DNA of 64,000 bases from an uncultured Geobacter sp. (GTDB lineage Bacteria; Desulfobacterota; Desulfuromonadia; Geobacterales; CAIOGM01), in contig CAIOGM010000115.1 of the NCBI GenBank assembly GCA_903857795.1, positions 1 through 64,000 on the forward strand, in the 5' to 3' direction. Positions 10,141-20,365 of the stretch are shown here, one piece after another. Numbering within the stretch: position 1 is the stretch's first letter; the number at the start of each line of letters is the position of its first letter. Under the pieces are notes generated by a model. That model was given only the letters and a program-made list of their open reading frames with translations. It did not search any database and was not told the origin of the DNA. The position numbers and the translations under genes were made by a program.

Positions 10141-12033
10141 ATGGAAATGCCTCGCATCATCAATTATTACCTCGATTTCTCTGTCAAATCCCGGCTGAGC
10201 CTCCTCTGCGTCTGCTACACAATCGGCATTGGTGCCGTGGTTATCAGCAGTAGCCTCAGTCACAACGTGTATCAGGGCACCATTGCCGCTACCGTACTGT
10301 TCGGAGTGCTGTTCAGTTGGCTCAATATCTGGTCCATAAGCCAGGCCATCGACCGGGCCGCGCATTATCTCACGACCATGGCGGATGGTGACCTGCACCA
10401 GGAAATCAAAATTTACCGTACAAATGAGATCAGCAAGATGCTCGTCTGCATGAGAACGCTCCAGGAGTCGGTGCAGAAGCTTTCCATCGACACCGGGCTC
10501 CTGAGCACGGCGGCCGTTAACGGCAATCTGGCCATCAGAGCCGATGCCAGTCAGCATCACGGAGATTTTAAGAAGATCGTGTGTGGCATCAACGAGATGC
10601 TGGATGCCGTCAACGGCCCGTTGAACGTGGCCGCCGACGCCCTCTATAACTTCGGAGACGGCATCGTGCCGGCTGAGATCACCGAAGAGTATCGGGGCGA
10701 CTACCACCGGATCAAGACCGGCCTTCATAGCGTCATTACCGCCGTCAGGATGCGGGGCCAGGATCTGGAACTCCTCAGTAATGCCGCCCTGCAGGGGCAA
10801 CTCACCGTTCGCGCCGATGGGTCCAAGTACACCGGCTACAACAACAAGATGATCGTCATTGTCAACGAAATCCTGGACCGGCTGACCATTCCGCTGGGGG
10901 TCGCCGCTACTTACGTGGACCGGATCTCCAAGGGGGACATCCCCCCGAAGATTACCGAAACCTATAGCGGCGATTTTAACGAGATCAAGAACAACCTCAA
11001 TGTCCTGATCGAGGCACTGAACCGGATCGCCGCCGGGGCCAGAGAGGTCGCCGGCGGCAACCTGATGGTGGAGCTCAAAGCGCGCTCTGCTCATGACGAA
11101 CTGATGCAATCTCTCATCGCCATGGTTCGGCAACTCACCACGGTGGTCAGCGAGGTCAAGGTTGCCGCCGATACCGTCGCAGCCGGCTCTCTGGAGATGA
11201 GTTTCGGGGCCGAGAATATGTCCCAAGGTGCCGCCGCGCAGGCTGTGGCCGCCGAAAAAGCCTCTTCCAGCATGGAGCAGATGACCGCCAATATCCGGCA
11301 TAGCGCCGAAAACGCTCAACAGACCGACATGATTGCCATGAAGGCTGCCGCCGACGCCATGGCCGGGGGCGAGGCGGTGGTCGAGACTGTTGCCGCCATG
11401 CGGGAGATCGCCGGAAAAATAAGCATTATTGAAGAGATCGCCCGCCAGACGAACATGCTGGCGCTCAACGCGGCCATCGAGGCGGCCCGGGCCGGGGAGC
11501 ACGGCAAAGGTTTTGCCGTGGTGGCCTCCGAAGTACGCAAGCTGGCCGAACGAAGCCAGAAGGCGGCCCGGGAGATCTCCGAACTCTCCGCCTCCAGCGT
11601 GGCCGTGGCCGAGCGGGCCGGGGAGATGCTGGCCAAGATCCTGCCGGATATCCAGAAGACCGCGGAACTGGTGCAGGAGATCAACGCGGCGGGCAAGGAA
11701 CAGGACACCGGGGCCGAGCAGATAAACCAGGCAATTCGGCAACTGGACCAGGTGATCCAGAAGAACGCCTCAGCTGCTGAACAGATGGCTGCCACCGCCG
11801 AAGATCTCTCTTCCCAGGCAGAACAGCTTCAGTCTGCTGTGGCTTTTTTCAAGATCGGCGCTGCGGGGAGCACCTCCCATGGCGCCTTGATCCCGCTTCA
11901 GACGGCGAAAGTCCTGACCATAACCCACGGGAAGCCGATCCGGGGCTCAAACTCTACCAGGACCACCGGCTCTGGCGGCGTGCTGAAGAAGGTGGTGACA
12001 GGTGAGTGGTCATTTCCACCACGGCAGAATTGA
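10141..12033 (+). CDS. Methyl-accepting chemotaxis protein without a periplasmic sensor domain
   Basis: 630-aa receptor. Two closely spaced membrane segments (about 18-38 and 45-66) leave only a few periplasmic residues, so sensing must be in the membrane or cytoplasm. HAMP and HAMP-like repeats follow ([49 protein letters not shown]). The signalling domain has [19 protein letters not shown] and [14 protein letters not shown]. It is nearly superimposable on the cytoplasmic half of the 5035-7389 receptor and is 25 bp downstream of the haem GGDEF-EAL gene. It converges with the minus-strand kinase, with only 9 bp between stop codons and no evident terminator. Confidence 0.92.
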   Translation: MEMPRIINYYLDFSVKSRLSLLCVCYTIGIGAVVISSSLSHNVYQGTIAATVLFGVLFSWLNIWSISQAIDRAAHYLTTMADGDLHQEIKIYRTNEISKMLVCMRTLQESVQKLSIDTGLLSTAAVNGNLAIRADASQHHGDFKKIVCGINEMLDAVNGPLNVAADALYNFGDGIVPAEITEEYRGDYHRIKTGLHSVITAVRMRGQDLELLSNAALQGQLTVRADGSKYTGYNNKMIVIVNEILDRLTIPLGVAATYVDRISKGDIPPKITETYSGDFNEIKNNLNVLIEALNRIAAGAREVAGGNLMVELKARSAHDELMQSLIAMVRQLTTVVSEVKVAADTVAAGSLEMSFGAENMSQGAAAQAVAAEKASSSMEQMTANIRHSAENAQQTDMIAMKAAADAMAGGEAVVETVAAMREIAGKISIIEEIARQTNMLALNAAIEAARAGEHGKGFAVVASEVRKLAERSQKAAREISELSASSVAVAERAGEMLAKILPDIQKTAELVQEINAAGKEQDTGAEQINQAIRQLDQVIQKNASAAEQMAATAEDLSSQAEQLQSAVAFFKIGAAGSTSHGALIPLQTAKVLTITHGKPIRGSNSTRTTGSGGVLKKVVTGEWSFPPRQN

Positions 12034-12042
12034 CGTGGTGGC

Positions 12043-15000
12043 TCAGGAGGCGCCTGAGAGCCGACATACCGTAAGAGCGGGATTTCCGACGTTGCAAAGT
12101 TCCTTGACAGCGGCAATCAAATCGTTGAGGTCTACAGGTTTGGTCAGGTAGCTGTCCATCCCTGCGGTAATACAGTGGTCCACATCATCCTGGTAGGCAT
12201 GGGCGGTCAGGCCAAGGATGGGGATATGACCACCTCGCGCCGACTCTTTCCTGCGGATAATCCTGGTAGCTTCGATCCCGTTCATAACCGGCATCTGCAC
12301 GTCCATGACGATGAGGTCGTACGCTTCCCGTTCCCACAAATTGACCGCTTGCTGTCCATTGCACGCAACGCTCGTCAGGAAACCGCTCCGTTCAAACAAT
12401 AACTTTTGCATGACCCGGTTCACTGCGTCGTCTTCCACCAGCAGGATGCACAATGACCGCTCTTCCGTGTTGGCGCTGATAGCCACCGGCACGACCCTCT
12501 CCCGCTCGATATGTGGATCAGTGAGCACGACCAGTGGCGCCTCGGTTGCGCAGGGAATCCGGACGGTAAAAATGCTCCCTTTCCCTGCTCTGCTGCTGAA
12601 GGTGATACTCCCACCCATTCGTTCTACAATCTCCCGACTGATGACCAGGCCAAGACCCGTGCCGCCATAAGGCCGGGTAAGAGAATCATCTACCTGCGAG
12701 AACGGCTGAAACAGCAGATGCTGCTTGTCGGCGGGAATGCCGACTCCGGTGTCGGTGACGGTATACATAAGTTCCGGAGTGCCGGATGGATCTCTGCTGC
12801 ACGTCACCGCAACGGTCACTTCCCCGCGTTCCGTGAATTTGACAGCATTGGCAACCAGGTTGGTGAGCACCTGTTGCAACCGCAACCGGTCCCCAGTCAC
12901 GCGTTCCGGCACTTCCGCCGTTATGGTGTAGTTCAGGGCCAAACCCTTGCGCCTGGCTTCCAGGTCGAGAATCCTGACTACTTCCAGTACGGCTGGCCGG
13001 AGGTCGAACGGATCACGGAGGATGGAGAGCTTGCTGACCTCGGCTTTGGTCAGGTCGAGGATGTCATTGAGAATCCTGACCAGACCTTTGCCGGAGTCGA
13101 TGGCTGTCTCCAGATACTGCCGCTGTTTCTCGCTGGGGTTCTCGTACAGGGCGAGCTGAATCATGCCGAGGACGCCGTTCATGGGGGTACGCAGTTCGTG
13201 ACTCATGTTCATCAGGAACCGGCCCTTGGTTTCGTTGGCAGCCTCCGCCGCTTCCTTGGCATGGCGCAACTCAACCATCGCATGTTTCTGGTCAGTGATA
13301 TCCACGATGATGAAAACCAGCCCCTGAGTCGTTCCGTCGGGAGCCACAAGGCGTCGGCCTGACAGATAGCCCCAGAAATCGACGCTGCAGTGACGCAGAT
13401 AGTGCCGTTCATAGTAGACATGGTCTATTTCACCGGCAGCTAACTGGCGCAACCTCGTCTCGCCTGTCTCCCTTTCGGCAGGATGAACATGATCCGAATA
13501 TGCCGAAGCGATGAGTTCGTCCATGGTGCAGCCGAACATCTCGGCCATGCGCCTGTTGGCAAAAGTGATGGCGCCATCCGGTCCGACGAGCATGATACCG
13601 GCCTGGGAGGTCTCGAAGATGACCCGCAGCCGCTCTTCGTTTTTGGTCAACAGCTCTTCCGCCTGCTTGCGCTTGGTAATGTCGCGGCCTATTCCCAGGA
13701 ATGAATCCTCATTGCGTTCAACATCCTGCAAGCGGGAACCGCTAATCGCATACCATATCCATGCGCCGTTGTTGTGCCGTACCCGTATTTCAAGGGCTTG
13801 CTGTTTGACGCCGGTCTCCAGCACGCTGCGTAACCTCTCGGCACACCGGATGGTATCGTCCGGATGAACTAATGTGATAAATGCCTTGCCGATGGTTTCA
13901 TTGAGGTCGTAGCCGAAGGCGTCCTGCCATTTGGGCGAGAGATAGGTGAAGATACCGTCAGCAGCAACGGAAAAGACGATTTCGTTGGCATTCTCGACGA
14001 ATGAGCGAAAACGTTCCTCGGTTTTGCGGAGCGCTTCTTCTCGCTCGAGGAGTTTTTCCGCCATGGCGTCAAACGATCCTGCCAACTTGCCCAGTTCGCC
14101 TCCGGTGACGAGTGCGGCAACCTTGGTCTGGTAGTTACCATCAGCCAGGTTTTTCGCGGCTTCTTTCAGCAGTGCAATCCGGGCGACGATGGAGCGTTCC
14201 CCGACGAAACCGGCAAAAAAGACCGCCAGGGCCAGGACCCAACTGAACAGTATCAGATTCCTGAGCAGCTGCGTGTTGGCCGTGGCCAGGACCGTTTTGA
14301 GCGGAGTCCCGACCCGGAGATACATATACGGCGTTGACTCACCTTCCAGACTCAGTTTCCGGGTGGTGATGATTCGTTCATCACCCATGGCAACACTGGT
14401 CGAGATGGTGGTGAAATCGTCAGGACCATCCTGTATCACCTTGAACCGCGCCGGGTTGGCATGCGTCCCAATGTATTTCTCCGCCTCGGTGCCTCGGAAC
14501 AGAAATATTCCCTGGTGGTCAAATAGTCCGAAACTGGCCTCCTTGGGCAAGTTGCTCCGTACCAGCAGATGAGTGTACTTTTCCAGCAGGAATCCGATGC
14601 CGATGACTCCCACCGTTTCACCCCGGTGGTCTTTCAGTGGATACCCCAGGGTGAATGAGGGACGGTTCGTTGCCCGGGAAACGATGTATTCACCCGAAGA
14701 AAGCTGCCCACTGGCGAGGGTGTTCTTGAAGTATCTCCGATCGGAGATGATAAAGGGAGGCCTGGTCGGGACAGCGGTAGCCCAAACCAGCCCACTGCGG
14801 TCGGCGATGAAGATGTTGGTGAGGTCCGGGTTAATTTTGTGGATTTCACTCAGGATGGACGTTACTTTTTTCGTATTCCTCTGCTGCACTTCGGGGCGTT
14901 GTGACAGCGAAACTGCGATTTGCCGTGCTGAGGCGATCATTTCCTGCTGTTCGTTGACGATACTTTCCGCAAGTCTCTGGGTGTCCCTCCGGGCGCGGTT

Positions 15001-15120
15001 CATCGCCTCGTCTCTCTGCTGTAAACCGGCATGGACAATGATTCCTGCCGCCGGAATTGCGACAAGCATGACAATCAGAACCATCTGAAGACGTATGGGC
15101 ATCCTGGTCAATAAGCTCAT
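12043..15120 (-). CDS. dCache-HAMP-PAS-PAS hybrid sensor histidine kinase
   Basis: 1025-aa membrane kinase. TM1 is at about residues 10-30. A periplasmic double-Cache-like domain follows (SDRRYFKNTL, SRATNRPSFTLGYPLKD, VGVIGIGFLLEKY), then TM2 at about 285-305 and a HAMP (SIVARIALLKEAAKNLADGN). There are two PAS domains (about 375-620), HisKA with MSHELRTPMNG, HATPase with NLVANAVKFTERG, DTGVGI and GGTGLGLVIS, and a C-terminal receiver with [11 protein letters not shown] and YLTKPVDL. The phosphoryl group is expected to pass from His to the attached Asp. It follows arsD by 57 bp on the same strand and may be co-transcribed, although nothing ties it to arsenic. Confidence 0.92.
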   Translation of the reverse strand: MSLLTRMPIRLQMVLIVMLVAIPAAGIIVHAGLQQRDEAMNRARRDTQRLAESIVNEQQEMIASARQIAVSLSQRPEVQQRNTKKVTSILSEIHKINPDLTNIFIADRSGLVWATAVPTRPPFIISDRRYFKNTLASGQLSSGEYIVSRATNRPSFTLGYPLKDHRGETVGVIGIGFLLEKYTHLLVRSNLPKEASFGLFDHQGIFLFRGTEAEKYIGTHANPARFKVIQDGPDDFTTISTSVAMGDERIITTRKLSLEGESTPYMYLRVGTPLKTVLATANTQLLRNLILFSWVLALAVFFAGFVGERSIVARIALLKEAAKNLADGNYQTKVAALVTGGELGKLAGSFDAMAEKLLEREEALRKTEERFRSFVENANEIVFSVAADGIFTYLSPKWQDAFGYDLNETIGKAFITLVHPDDTIRCAERLRSVLETGVKQQALEIRVRHNNGAWIWYAISGSRLQDVERNEDSFLGIGRDITKRKQAEELLTKNEERLRVIFETSQAGIMLVGPDGAITFANRRMAEMFGCTMDELIASAYSDHVHPAERETGETRLRQLAAGEIDHVYYERHYLRHCSVDFWGYLSGRRLVAPDGTTQGLVFIIVDITDQKHAMVELRHAKEAAEAANETKGRFLMNMSHELRTPMNGVLGMIQLALYENPSEKQRQYLETAIDSGKGLVRILNDILDLTKAEVSKLSILRDPFDLRPAVLEVVRILDLEARRKGLALNYTITAEVPERVTGDRLRLQQVLTNLVANAVKFTERGEVTVAVTCSRDPSGTPELMYTVTDTGVGIPADKQHLLFQPFSQVDDSLTRPYGGTGLGLVISREIVERMGGSITFSSRAGKGSIFTVRIPCATEAPLVVLTDPHIERERVVPVAISANTEERSLCILLVEDDAVNRVMQKLLFERSGFLTSVACNGQQAVNLWEREAYDLIVMDVQMPVMNGIEATRIIRRKESARGGHIPILGLTAHAYQDDVDHCITAGMDSYLTKPVDLNDLIAAVKELCNVGNPALTVCRLSGAS

Positions 15121-15177
15121 GCATGACCTCGTATCAATCAGTGCAGATGGACCGAAAAGTTATTTCCGGCTCTCCGC

Positions 15178-15549
15178 TCAACAGCAGCCGGGGCCACAAC
15201 CGCAGGAGTTCTTTTTTTTCTCGCCCAGCGCCAACTCAAACCCGGCACGCTGCAGGAATTCCTGCAACTGCCGATTCCCGGGATAACTCCCCTTGCCGAC
15301 GAGTTCGCCATCCACAAACACCAGCGGCAGACACTCCGGCCCTTCATTCTTAAGCAGCTCCGTCACTGCCGAGTTGGCGACAAACGCCTGCGGGTCGCTG
15401 GTCAGTCCGGAGCGTTGGACCTGAACCGTTGGCGCCTGCTTCTGTATCTGGCGCAGCACCTCTTGAATTCTGACCAGTTCCGGATCGACGCTCGGGCCGC
15501 AGACACCGGTTGAGCAGCACATGGCAGGGTCGTAAATTTCAATCTTCAT
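15178..15549 (-). CDS. arsD: Arsenite metallochaperone ArsD
   Basis: 123-aa cytosolic protein that hands As(III) to ArsA and acts as a weak repressor in known operons. The diagnostic N-terminus reads YDPAMCCSTGVCG, with Cys11, Cys12 and Cys17 matching the metalloid-transfer triad (Cys12/13/18 in the plasmid protein). The C-terminus adds Cys116, Cys118 and the vicinal Cys122-Cys123. A strong AAAGGAGAG site precedes the ATG, 45 bp after arsA. The order arsC-arsA-arsD is unusual because arsD normally precedes arsA. Confidence 0.95.
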   Translation of the reverse strand: MKIEIYDPAMCCSTGVCGPSVDPELVRIQEVLRQIQKQAPTVQVQRSGLTSDPQAFVANSAVTELLKNEGPECLPLVFVDGELVGKGSYPGNRQLQEFLQRAGFELALGEKKKNSCGCGPGCC

Positions 15550-15594
15550 CTGTCTCTCTCCTTTTGGTGGTTGAGTCCACTACTAACGTAATTG

Positions 15595-17346
15595 TCAGCT
15601 CTTTGTCGGTCGGGTCTGCCAGGGGATCAAAAAAGTCGGTAATCCCTGACGGACTACCTCATCGATATAGCGGAATTCTCGTCCCCGGCGTTGAACGAGG
15701 AGCGGATCGGTGACGGCAAGGGGGGCAAAACTTTGGTTAATGATCCAGCCTGCCGGTTCCATGCCGGCTCGGCGCAGATCGGTTTGCAGCGCCTGAGCCT
15801 CATGAACCGGCGTTGCCTCCGGCAGGGTTACCAGAAAAATCTTGGTGAATCCAGGATCCTTCAGACGCGGCAGAAGCTGTCGTACCGCCTCGGGGATATT
15901 GCTCATGGAACGCGATACCTCACGATGGTATGACTCGGAGGCATCCAGAAGCAGCAAGGTGTGACCGGTCGGGGCGGTGTCGATAACCACAAAGCGATCG
16001 GTTCCCTGGGCAACTATTTTGGCAAATGCCCGGAACACGGCAATCTCTTCCGTACAGGGCGAGCGCAGCTCTTCCTCCATCAGCGCCCGTGCTTCATCGT
16101 CCAGGGTCGCTCCGACGGTGGCTAACACTTCAGTGCGATACGCCTCGGTTTCAGCTTCCGGATCAACACGACTGACCTGCATCCCCTCCGGCGCTTTTCC
16201 CAGAGTCAGGGCGACGTGCGCCGCCGGATCGGTGGTGGTCAGATGCACCTTTTTGCCACGGGCTACCAGGGCGGATGCGATGTTCACCGCCAGGGTGGTC
16301 TTGCCTACGCCACCTTTGCCCATGGTCATAATCACCCCGGCAGGCAGTGCTTCGAGCATGTCGAAAAGATTGTCCAGGGGAGCGGGCAGTGAGACTGATA
16401 GCGCCGGTTGTCCGGTTGACGGCAGGTCGTTATCAGGGGAAAAGAACGCCCGCAACGAGGGGACGCCGACCAATTCCGTACCGCGCATCGGCAGTTCGGT
16501 GCGTGGCAGCAGGGCAAGAGAGTTCGGCATGGATGCCATCGCTTTCATGTTCCTCTCCCGCAGGGCAACCGCTACCGTATCCCATGGATCAGTCAACTGG
16601 AGCACGCCGTTAATCACCAGATACTGATTGGCGACCCCCAGTTCCCGCAGTTCGGCTGAAGCGCGGGCCGCTTCTGCCAGAGGGGCAGCGTCCGGTCGGC
16701 TGACCACAACCACCAGAGTTTCCGCAGCATCACCCAATGAACGGCGCGTGTTCGCATAAAGAAGCTGATGAGCCTTTAACCCGGCCAGAGGTCCGAGACA
16801 TGAGGTGCCACCGGTATTGGTGTCAATGAAGTCGCCCCACGCGGCGGGTAAGGAGAGCAGGCGCAGGGTATGACCGGTGGGGGCCGTGTCAAAAATGATA
16901 TGGTTGAAACGCTCTCCTGCTGCAGGGTTCCCCATCAGGGTGGCGAACTCGTTGAAGGCGGCGATTTCCACAGTACAAGCGCCGGAGAGCTGCTCTTCCA
17001 TGCTACGAATCGCGGCGTCCGGCAGAATCCCGCGATAGGGACCAACCACCTGTTCCCGATAGACGGCGGCAGCTTTTACCGGATCGACGTTGGAGGCAAA
17101 GAGGCCAGGGACACCTGGTACCTGAGTCGGTTCGGCGGACAGGGCCAACCCCAACACCTCGTCCAGGTTGGAAGCGGGATCGGTACTGACCAGCAGCACC
17201 TGTTTACCGCTGTCGGCCAAGGCGATGGCGGTTGCCGTCGCAGTAGTGGTTTTGCCGACGCCCCCCTTGCCGGTAAAGAAGAGATTTTTCGGGAGATCGT
17301 GAAGAACATAGTGAAAAATGATCATTTCCTGTTCAGAAGCCATCAT
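15595..17346 (-). CDS. arsA: Arsenite-stimulated ATPase ArsA (pump-driving)
   Basis: About 583-aa ATPase with two homologous halves, each with a deviant Walker A: FTGKGGVGKTTTA near the start and MGKGGVGKTTLAVN after about residue 340. The As(III)-site cysteines appear as SGACTVEIAAFNEF, TSCLGPLAG and RSPCTEEIAVF; each half has the signature DTAPTGHTL. It normally couples ATP hydrolysis to ArsB/Acr3. The start at 17346 is preferred because ATGA overlaps the arsC stop by 4 bp; an in-frame GTG at 17358 is also possible. No permease gene is adjacent. Confidence 0.95.
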   Translation of the reverse strand: MMASEQEMIIFHYVLHDLPKNLFFTGKGGVGKTTTATATAIALADSGKQVLLVSTDPASNLDEVLGLALSAEPTQVPGVPGLFASNVDPVKAAAVYREQVVGPYRGILPDAAIRSMEEQLSGACTVEIAAFNEFATLMGNPAAGERFNHIIFDTAPTGHTLRLLSLPAAWGDFIDTNTGGTSCLGPLAGLKAHQLLYANTRRSLGDAAETLVVVVSRPDAAPLAEAARASAELRELGVANQYLVINGVLQLTDPWDTVAVALRERNMKAMASMPNSLALLPRTELPMRGTELVGVPSLRAFFSPDNDLPSTGQPALSVSLPAPLDNLFDMLEALPAGVIMTMGKGGVGKTTLAVNIASALVARGKKVHLTTTDPAAHVALTLGKAPEGMQVSRVDPEAETEAYRTEVLATVGATLDDEARALMEEELRSPCTEEIAVFRAFAKIVAQGTDRFVVIDTAPTGHTLLLLDASESYHREVSRSMSNIPEAVRQLLPRLKDPGFTKIFLVTLPEATPVHEAQALQTDLRRAGMEPAGWIINQSFAPLAVTDPLLVQRRGREFRYIDEVVRQGLPTFLIPWQTRPTKS

Positions 17347-17774
17347 CCCTTGATCCACCGCTCCAGCCAGTTCTTGATCTGGTCCCTGATTTTTCGGGTC
17401 TTAGCGAGTTGTTCTTCATGACTGCCGGTCAGCGCCGCGGGATCGGGGAAACTGCAGTGGACTCGCTGGGTATAGCCGGGGAAGATCGGGCAGCGCTCCG
17501 CCTGGGCGTCATCGCACACGGTGACCACATGGTTAAACAGGGCGCCGCGCTTGAAGAAACCGAAGACGTCCTTGGTCTGGTTCTGCGAGATATCGAGACC
17601 GATCTCGTGCATGACCTCGATCGCCAGCGGGTTCAAGGCGCCGGGTTCCAACCCGGCGCTCTGGGCGTAATACCGGTCGCCCGCCATCTGATTCAGCAGC
17701 GCCTCGGCCATCTGGCTCCGGGCGCTGTTGTGAGCGCACACAAACAACACCTTGATTTTGTTTGATTCTGGCAT
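17343..17774 (-). CDS. arsC: Thioredoxin-coupled arsenate reductase ArsC (LMW-PTP fold)
   Basis: 143-aa cytosolic reductase converting arsenate to arsenite. The phosphatase-type P-loop VCAHNSARSQ gives the nucleophile Cys13 with Arg19 (C-X5-R). The redox relay cysteines Cys87 and Cys95 lie in VVTVCDDAQAERCP, and the general acid is in SFPDPA. This is the Staphylococcus/Bacillus thioredoxin class, not the glutaredoxin class. It is first in a translationally coupled arsC-arsA pair. The 89 bp upstream hold no arsR and no obvious operator. Confidence 0.95.
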   Translation of the reverse strand: MPESNKIKVLFVCAHNSARSQMAEALLNQMAGDRYYAQSAGLEPGALNPLAIEVMHEIGLDISQNQTKDVFGFFKRGALFNHVVTVCDDAQAERCPIFPGYTQRVHCSFPDPAALTGSHEEQLAKTRKIRDQIKNWLERWIKG

Positions 17775-17863
17775 GATCGTACCCTCCAGAGGTATCAGTT
17801 GGGAGTTTCAGTTAAGTTTTCGTTTATCTACAAGTCGGCCACGGCGTACGTTACCCAATGCAT

Positions 17864-19252
17864 TTAATCAGGTATTAGCTGGTCCATTATTAAGTTAACC
17901 CCTGAGCCAAGGGCACGAGGACTTATTACGACCCGGTTTCGGCCACTATTCTTGGCTTCGTACAGAAGTTGGTCAGCATGGTTTATAGTTTCGTCAAGCG
18001 AATCGCGGGGGGCGAGGGTGACGCCTATGCTGAGCGTCACCCGGATCGTCTGCCCATCATGGAAGACGGGAGTCGCCGCAACGGCTACTCGCAATTTGTC
18101 AAAAATCTCCCACGTCTCGTCGCGGTCCAGCCCCGGGCAGAACACGCAAAATTCCTCACCCCCGAAACGCGCCACGAGACCGGCTTTGCCGAGATATTCC
18201 GCCATCAGTGTTGCCACACAACGGAGGACTTCATCCCCTGCGGCGTGCCCGTACGAGTCATTCACCTTCTTGAAGAAATCGATGTCCACCATGGCCATGG
18301 CCATGGATTCACCCCTCGCCTGGGACTCGGCGAATTTGGCGGGCGCCTGGGTGAAGAACGCCAGGCGATTCGCGAGCCCGGTGAGGGAGTCGGTAAATGC
18401 GGCCTTCCTGATGGCGCGGGCATTCTCTATGGTATTTATGCAGTTATAGATTCGACAGTAAAACTCCTCTTTCTCGAATGGCTTGGCCAAAAAATCGCTG
18501 GCGCCGTGTTTGAGAAAGCGGACCGCAGTGGTGGACGCACCTTGGGCGGAAACACCAACAATGGCAATTTCGTCCGCCCCGTGACTCTCACGGATGCGCA
18601 TTGCGAGGGTTATGCCGTCCATGGTGGGCATTTCATAGTCGGTGATCACCAGGGTCGTATCGGGGTGTTCGGCCAACACCTGAAGCGCCTCGGCCCCATC
18701 GGCGGCAAGGAACACCTGGAAGCGGTGAGCCCTTAAGAGGGAGCTCTGGAGTTCCCGCGCTGCCGCCGAGTCATCCACAACCAGCACCTTGGTCGAGCTG
18801 TTCAGGGGGATCCGGTTGAGCGCCCGGCAGACACCGTCGATCTCAAGTTTACCTTTTACGAAATAATCGAACAGCGAATAACGGCAGAAAGTCCGTCGCG
18901 TCTCCTCCCGCCATGACCCGGTGAGGACAATCGTCGGTAGGCCCTTCCCCAGAGCAAACTCCACGATTTCGACTCCCGAGGCGTCAGATAGTTCCAGACC
19001 GACCACCGCGGCGAGAAATTCCTCTTGAGTCCTGTCGAGATGGCTCCGCACCTGGGCCAAGGTCGACAGCGCCTCGACCTGGCGCTCACATTGCTTTTGG
19101 ATGGCCTCCCCCAGAAACCTGGAGGCGGCGATCGAACTGTTTATCAGCAGAACACGTCGCGTATCTCGGCTCCGTGTTGCGTTGATGCGACCCGTGGAGC
19201 GGGCGCCGGTATCAACCTGCCCTCTAATTCGCGGTTCAAACTTCATAATCAA
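17864..19252 (-). CDS. PleD-like response regulator diguanylate cyclase (REC-REC-GGDEF)
   Basis: 462-aa soluble protein. The first receiver-like domain (about residues 33-145) lacks the usual LxDxxMP phosphorylation motif and is probably an adaptor. The second receiver (about 153-275) is canonical, with VVDDSAAAREL, VITDYEMPTMDG and FLAKPFEKEE. The C-terminal GGDEF domain has DSLTGLANR, MVDIDFFKKVND and RFGGEEF, so cyclase activity is expected. The RxxD inhibitory site five residues upstream is absent (the stretch reads GKAGLVARFGG), so classical product inhibition may be lacking. The gene is isolated on the minus strand next to the ars genes. Confidence 0.92.
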   Translation of the reverse strand: MIMKFEPRIRGQVDTGARSTGRINATRSRDTRRVLLINSSIAASRFLGEAIQKQCERQVEALSTLAQVRSHLDRTQEEFLAAVVGLELSDASGVEIVEFALGKGLPTIVLTGSWREETRRTFCRYSLFDYFVKGKLEIDGVCRALNRIPLNSSTKVLVVDDSAAARELQSSLLRAHRFQVFLAADGAEALQVLAEHPDTTLVITDYEMPTMDGITLAMRIRESHGADEIAIVGVSAQGASTTAVRFLKHGASDFLAKPFEKEEFYCRIYNCINTIENARAIRKAAFTDSLTGLANRLAFFTQAPAKFAESQARGESMAMAMVDIDFFKKVNDSYGHAAGDEVLRCVATLMAEYLGKAGLVARFGGEEFCVFCPGLDRDETWEIFDKLRVAVAATPVFHDGQTIRVTLSIGVTLAPRDSLDETINHADQLLYEAKNSGRNRVVISPRALGSGVNLIMDQLIPD

Positions 19253-19628
19253 TCCTTAAAGTTCGTTTACTTGGGCCTTAGTCCAGTAGCGGCGGTTGCG
19301 GGAGATGTCGTTGATGGAGGTGTGCCGGACATTAAACGCCTGAAGGTTTGTCCTTGTCAAACAGTTCCGCCGGTACTCCCTGACATAACCCGGAGATCGT
19401 GGGGGAAAAACCGCACGGGCACTCGTTTGGATCGGGTTTGCCAGGGATTATGGAGGGTCGGTCCGGTGATGTGCGCAAAGAACGGTGCGATTCCAGTTCG
19501 TAAAATTTCGCATTCAGTCAATTTGGAACTCGAATAATGGATCAATATGCCTTATATTGGAAGGACTGATTGACCGTTTGCTGGAAAAAATACCTCAAAA
19601 TAAACCGAAAGGGATGGTGAGTGTTACG
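19253..19628. other. Intergenic region, no gene recognised
   Basis: 376 bp between divergent genes. No convincing coding frame, RNA or riboswitch motif was found. A TATATT hexamer at 19553-19558 could be a -10 for the plus-strand gene that follows. Confidence 0.4.
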
Positions 19629-20351
19629 ATGAAATGGGCTTTCATTATTTTTTTGCTAGGATATTCTCTGGGCGGTGCGACCATTTTTGCCGCCGAAAAC
19701 GGGGGAAGTTGTGCGATTGAATCAAGCATGGCCATTCGCAGTCTTGGCGCCGACATCGGGACGGTAAGCGCACGAACCGCCGGAACGGGGACCGACTCCG
19801 ATTTACAGGCGGATGTCGAGGTGCATGTGGGTTGGTGGTTTTTGGCGTTTACCCTCAAGAGCAATGAGACCGCCAGTATCCGTGGCGGCAAATTGGTGGC
19901 ATACCGTAAAACGATCGACACCGGCGGGCGCCGTAAAGAGATAAAGGGGGAGCTCAACGGCGATAATCTCACCATTTTGATTCACGACCGGGGAAAGACG
20001 GAACACAAGACATTTCAGGTTCTGAGCTACGATAGCACTAACCTTGAGTATCCGGAGGTCACTCTGACTGCCGGTGAGGTAAGGAAACTGCGGGTCATCG
20101 ATCTGGAAAATGCTGAAGCCGTTGACCGGGAATATCGTCATATCGCCGAGGAGCAGATGATAATTTGCGGTCGGAATACCCGGGTCGTGGTATCCGACAC
20201 CAGCGACAAATATGCCGAATATCGGCGGTGGACTGCGGTCGTCAACGGAGTGCCGGTCGTTATCCGGCAAGAAGGGAAGGAAAAAACAGGGCTGTTCAAC
20301 CCCTCCTATTCGGTACGGCAGACCAAGGTTGGTGTCGTCACCGCAGGTTAG
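19629..20351 (+). CDS. Secreted protein of unknown function (possibly DUF6134-like)
   Basis: About 240-aa exported protein. The start at 19629 is chosen because it opens a clean signal peptide (KWAFIIFLLGYSLGGATIFA, then AEN) after a GGTGAG site; an upstream in-frame ATG at 19614 is also possible. The mature part alternates short beta-prone segments and charged loops (VEVHVGWWFLAFTLKSNET, GRRKEIKGELNGD). This loosely recalls DUF6134 proteins, but the link is weak. It leads a plus-strand run with a rhodanese and an ABC exporter, so a periplasmic role linked to that exporter is possible. Confidence 0.6.
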   Translation: MKWAFIIFLLGYSLGGATIFAAENGGSCAIESSMAIRSLGADIGTVSARTAGTGTDSDLQADVEVHVGWWFLAFTLKSNETASIRGGKLVAYRKTIDTGGRRKEIKGELNGDNLTILIHDRGKTEHKTFQVLSYDSTNLEYPEVTLTAGEVRKLRVIDLENAEAVDREYRHIAEEQMIICGRNTRVVVSDTSDKYAEYRRWTAVVNGVPVVIRQEGKEKTGLFNPSYSVRQTKVGVVTAG

Positions 20352-20365
20352 GAACATGAGGCGCC

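Noticed and set aside
19253-19628. Search for a c-di-GMP or other riboswitch before the secreted-protein gene
   Set aside because: No GEMM-like conserved blocks or other aptamer core could be recognised.
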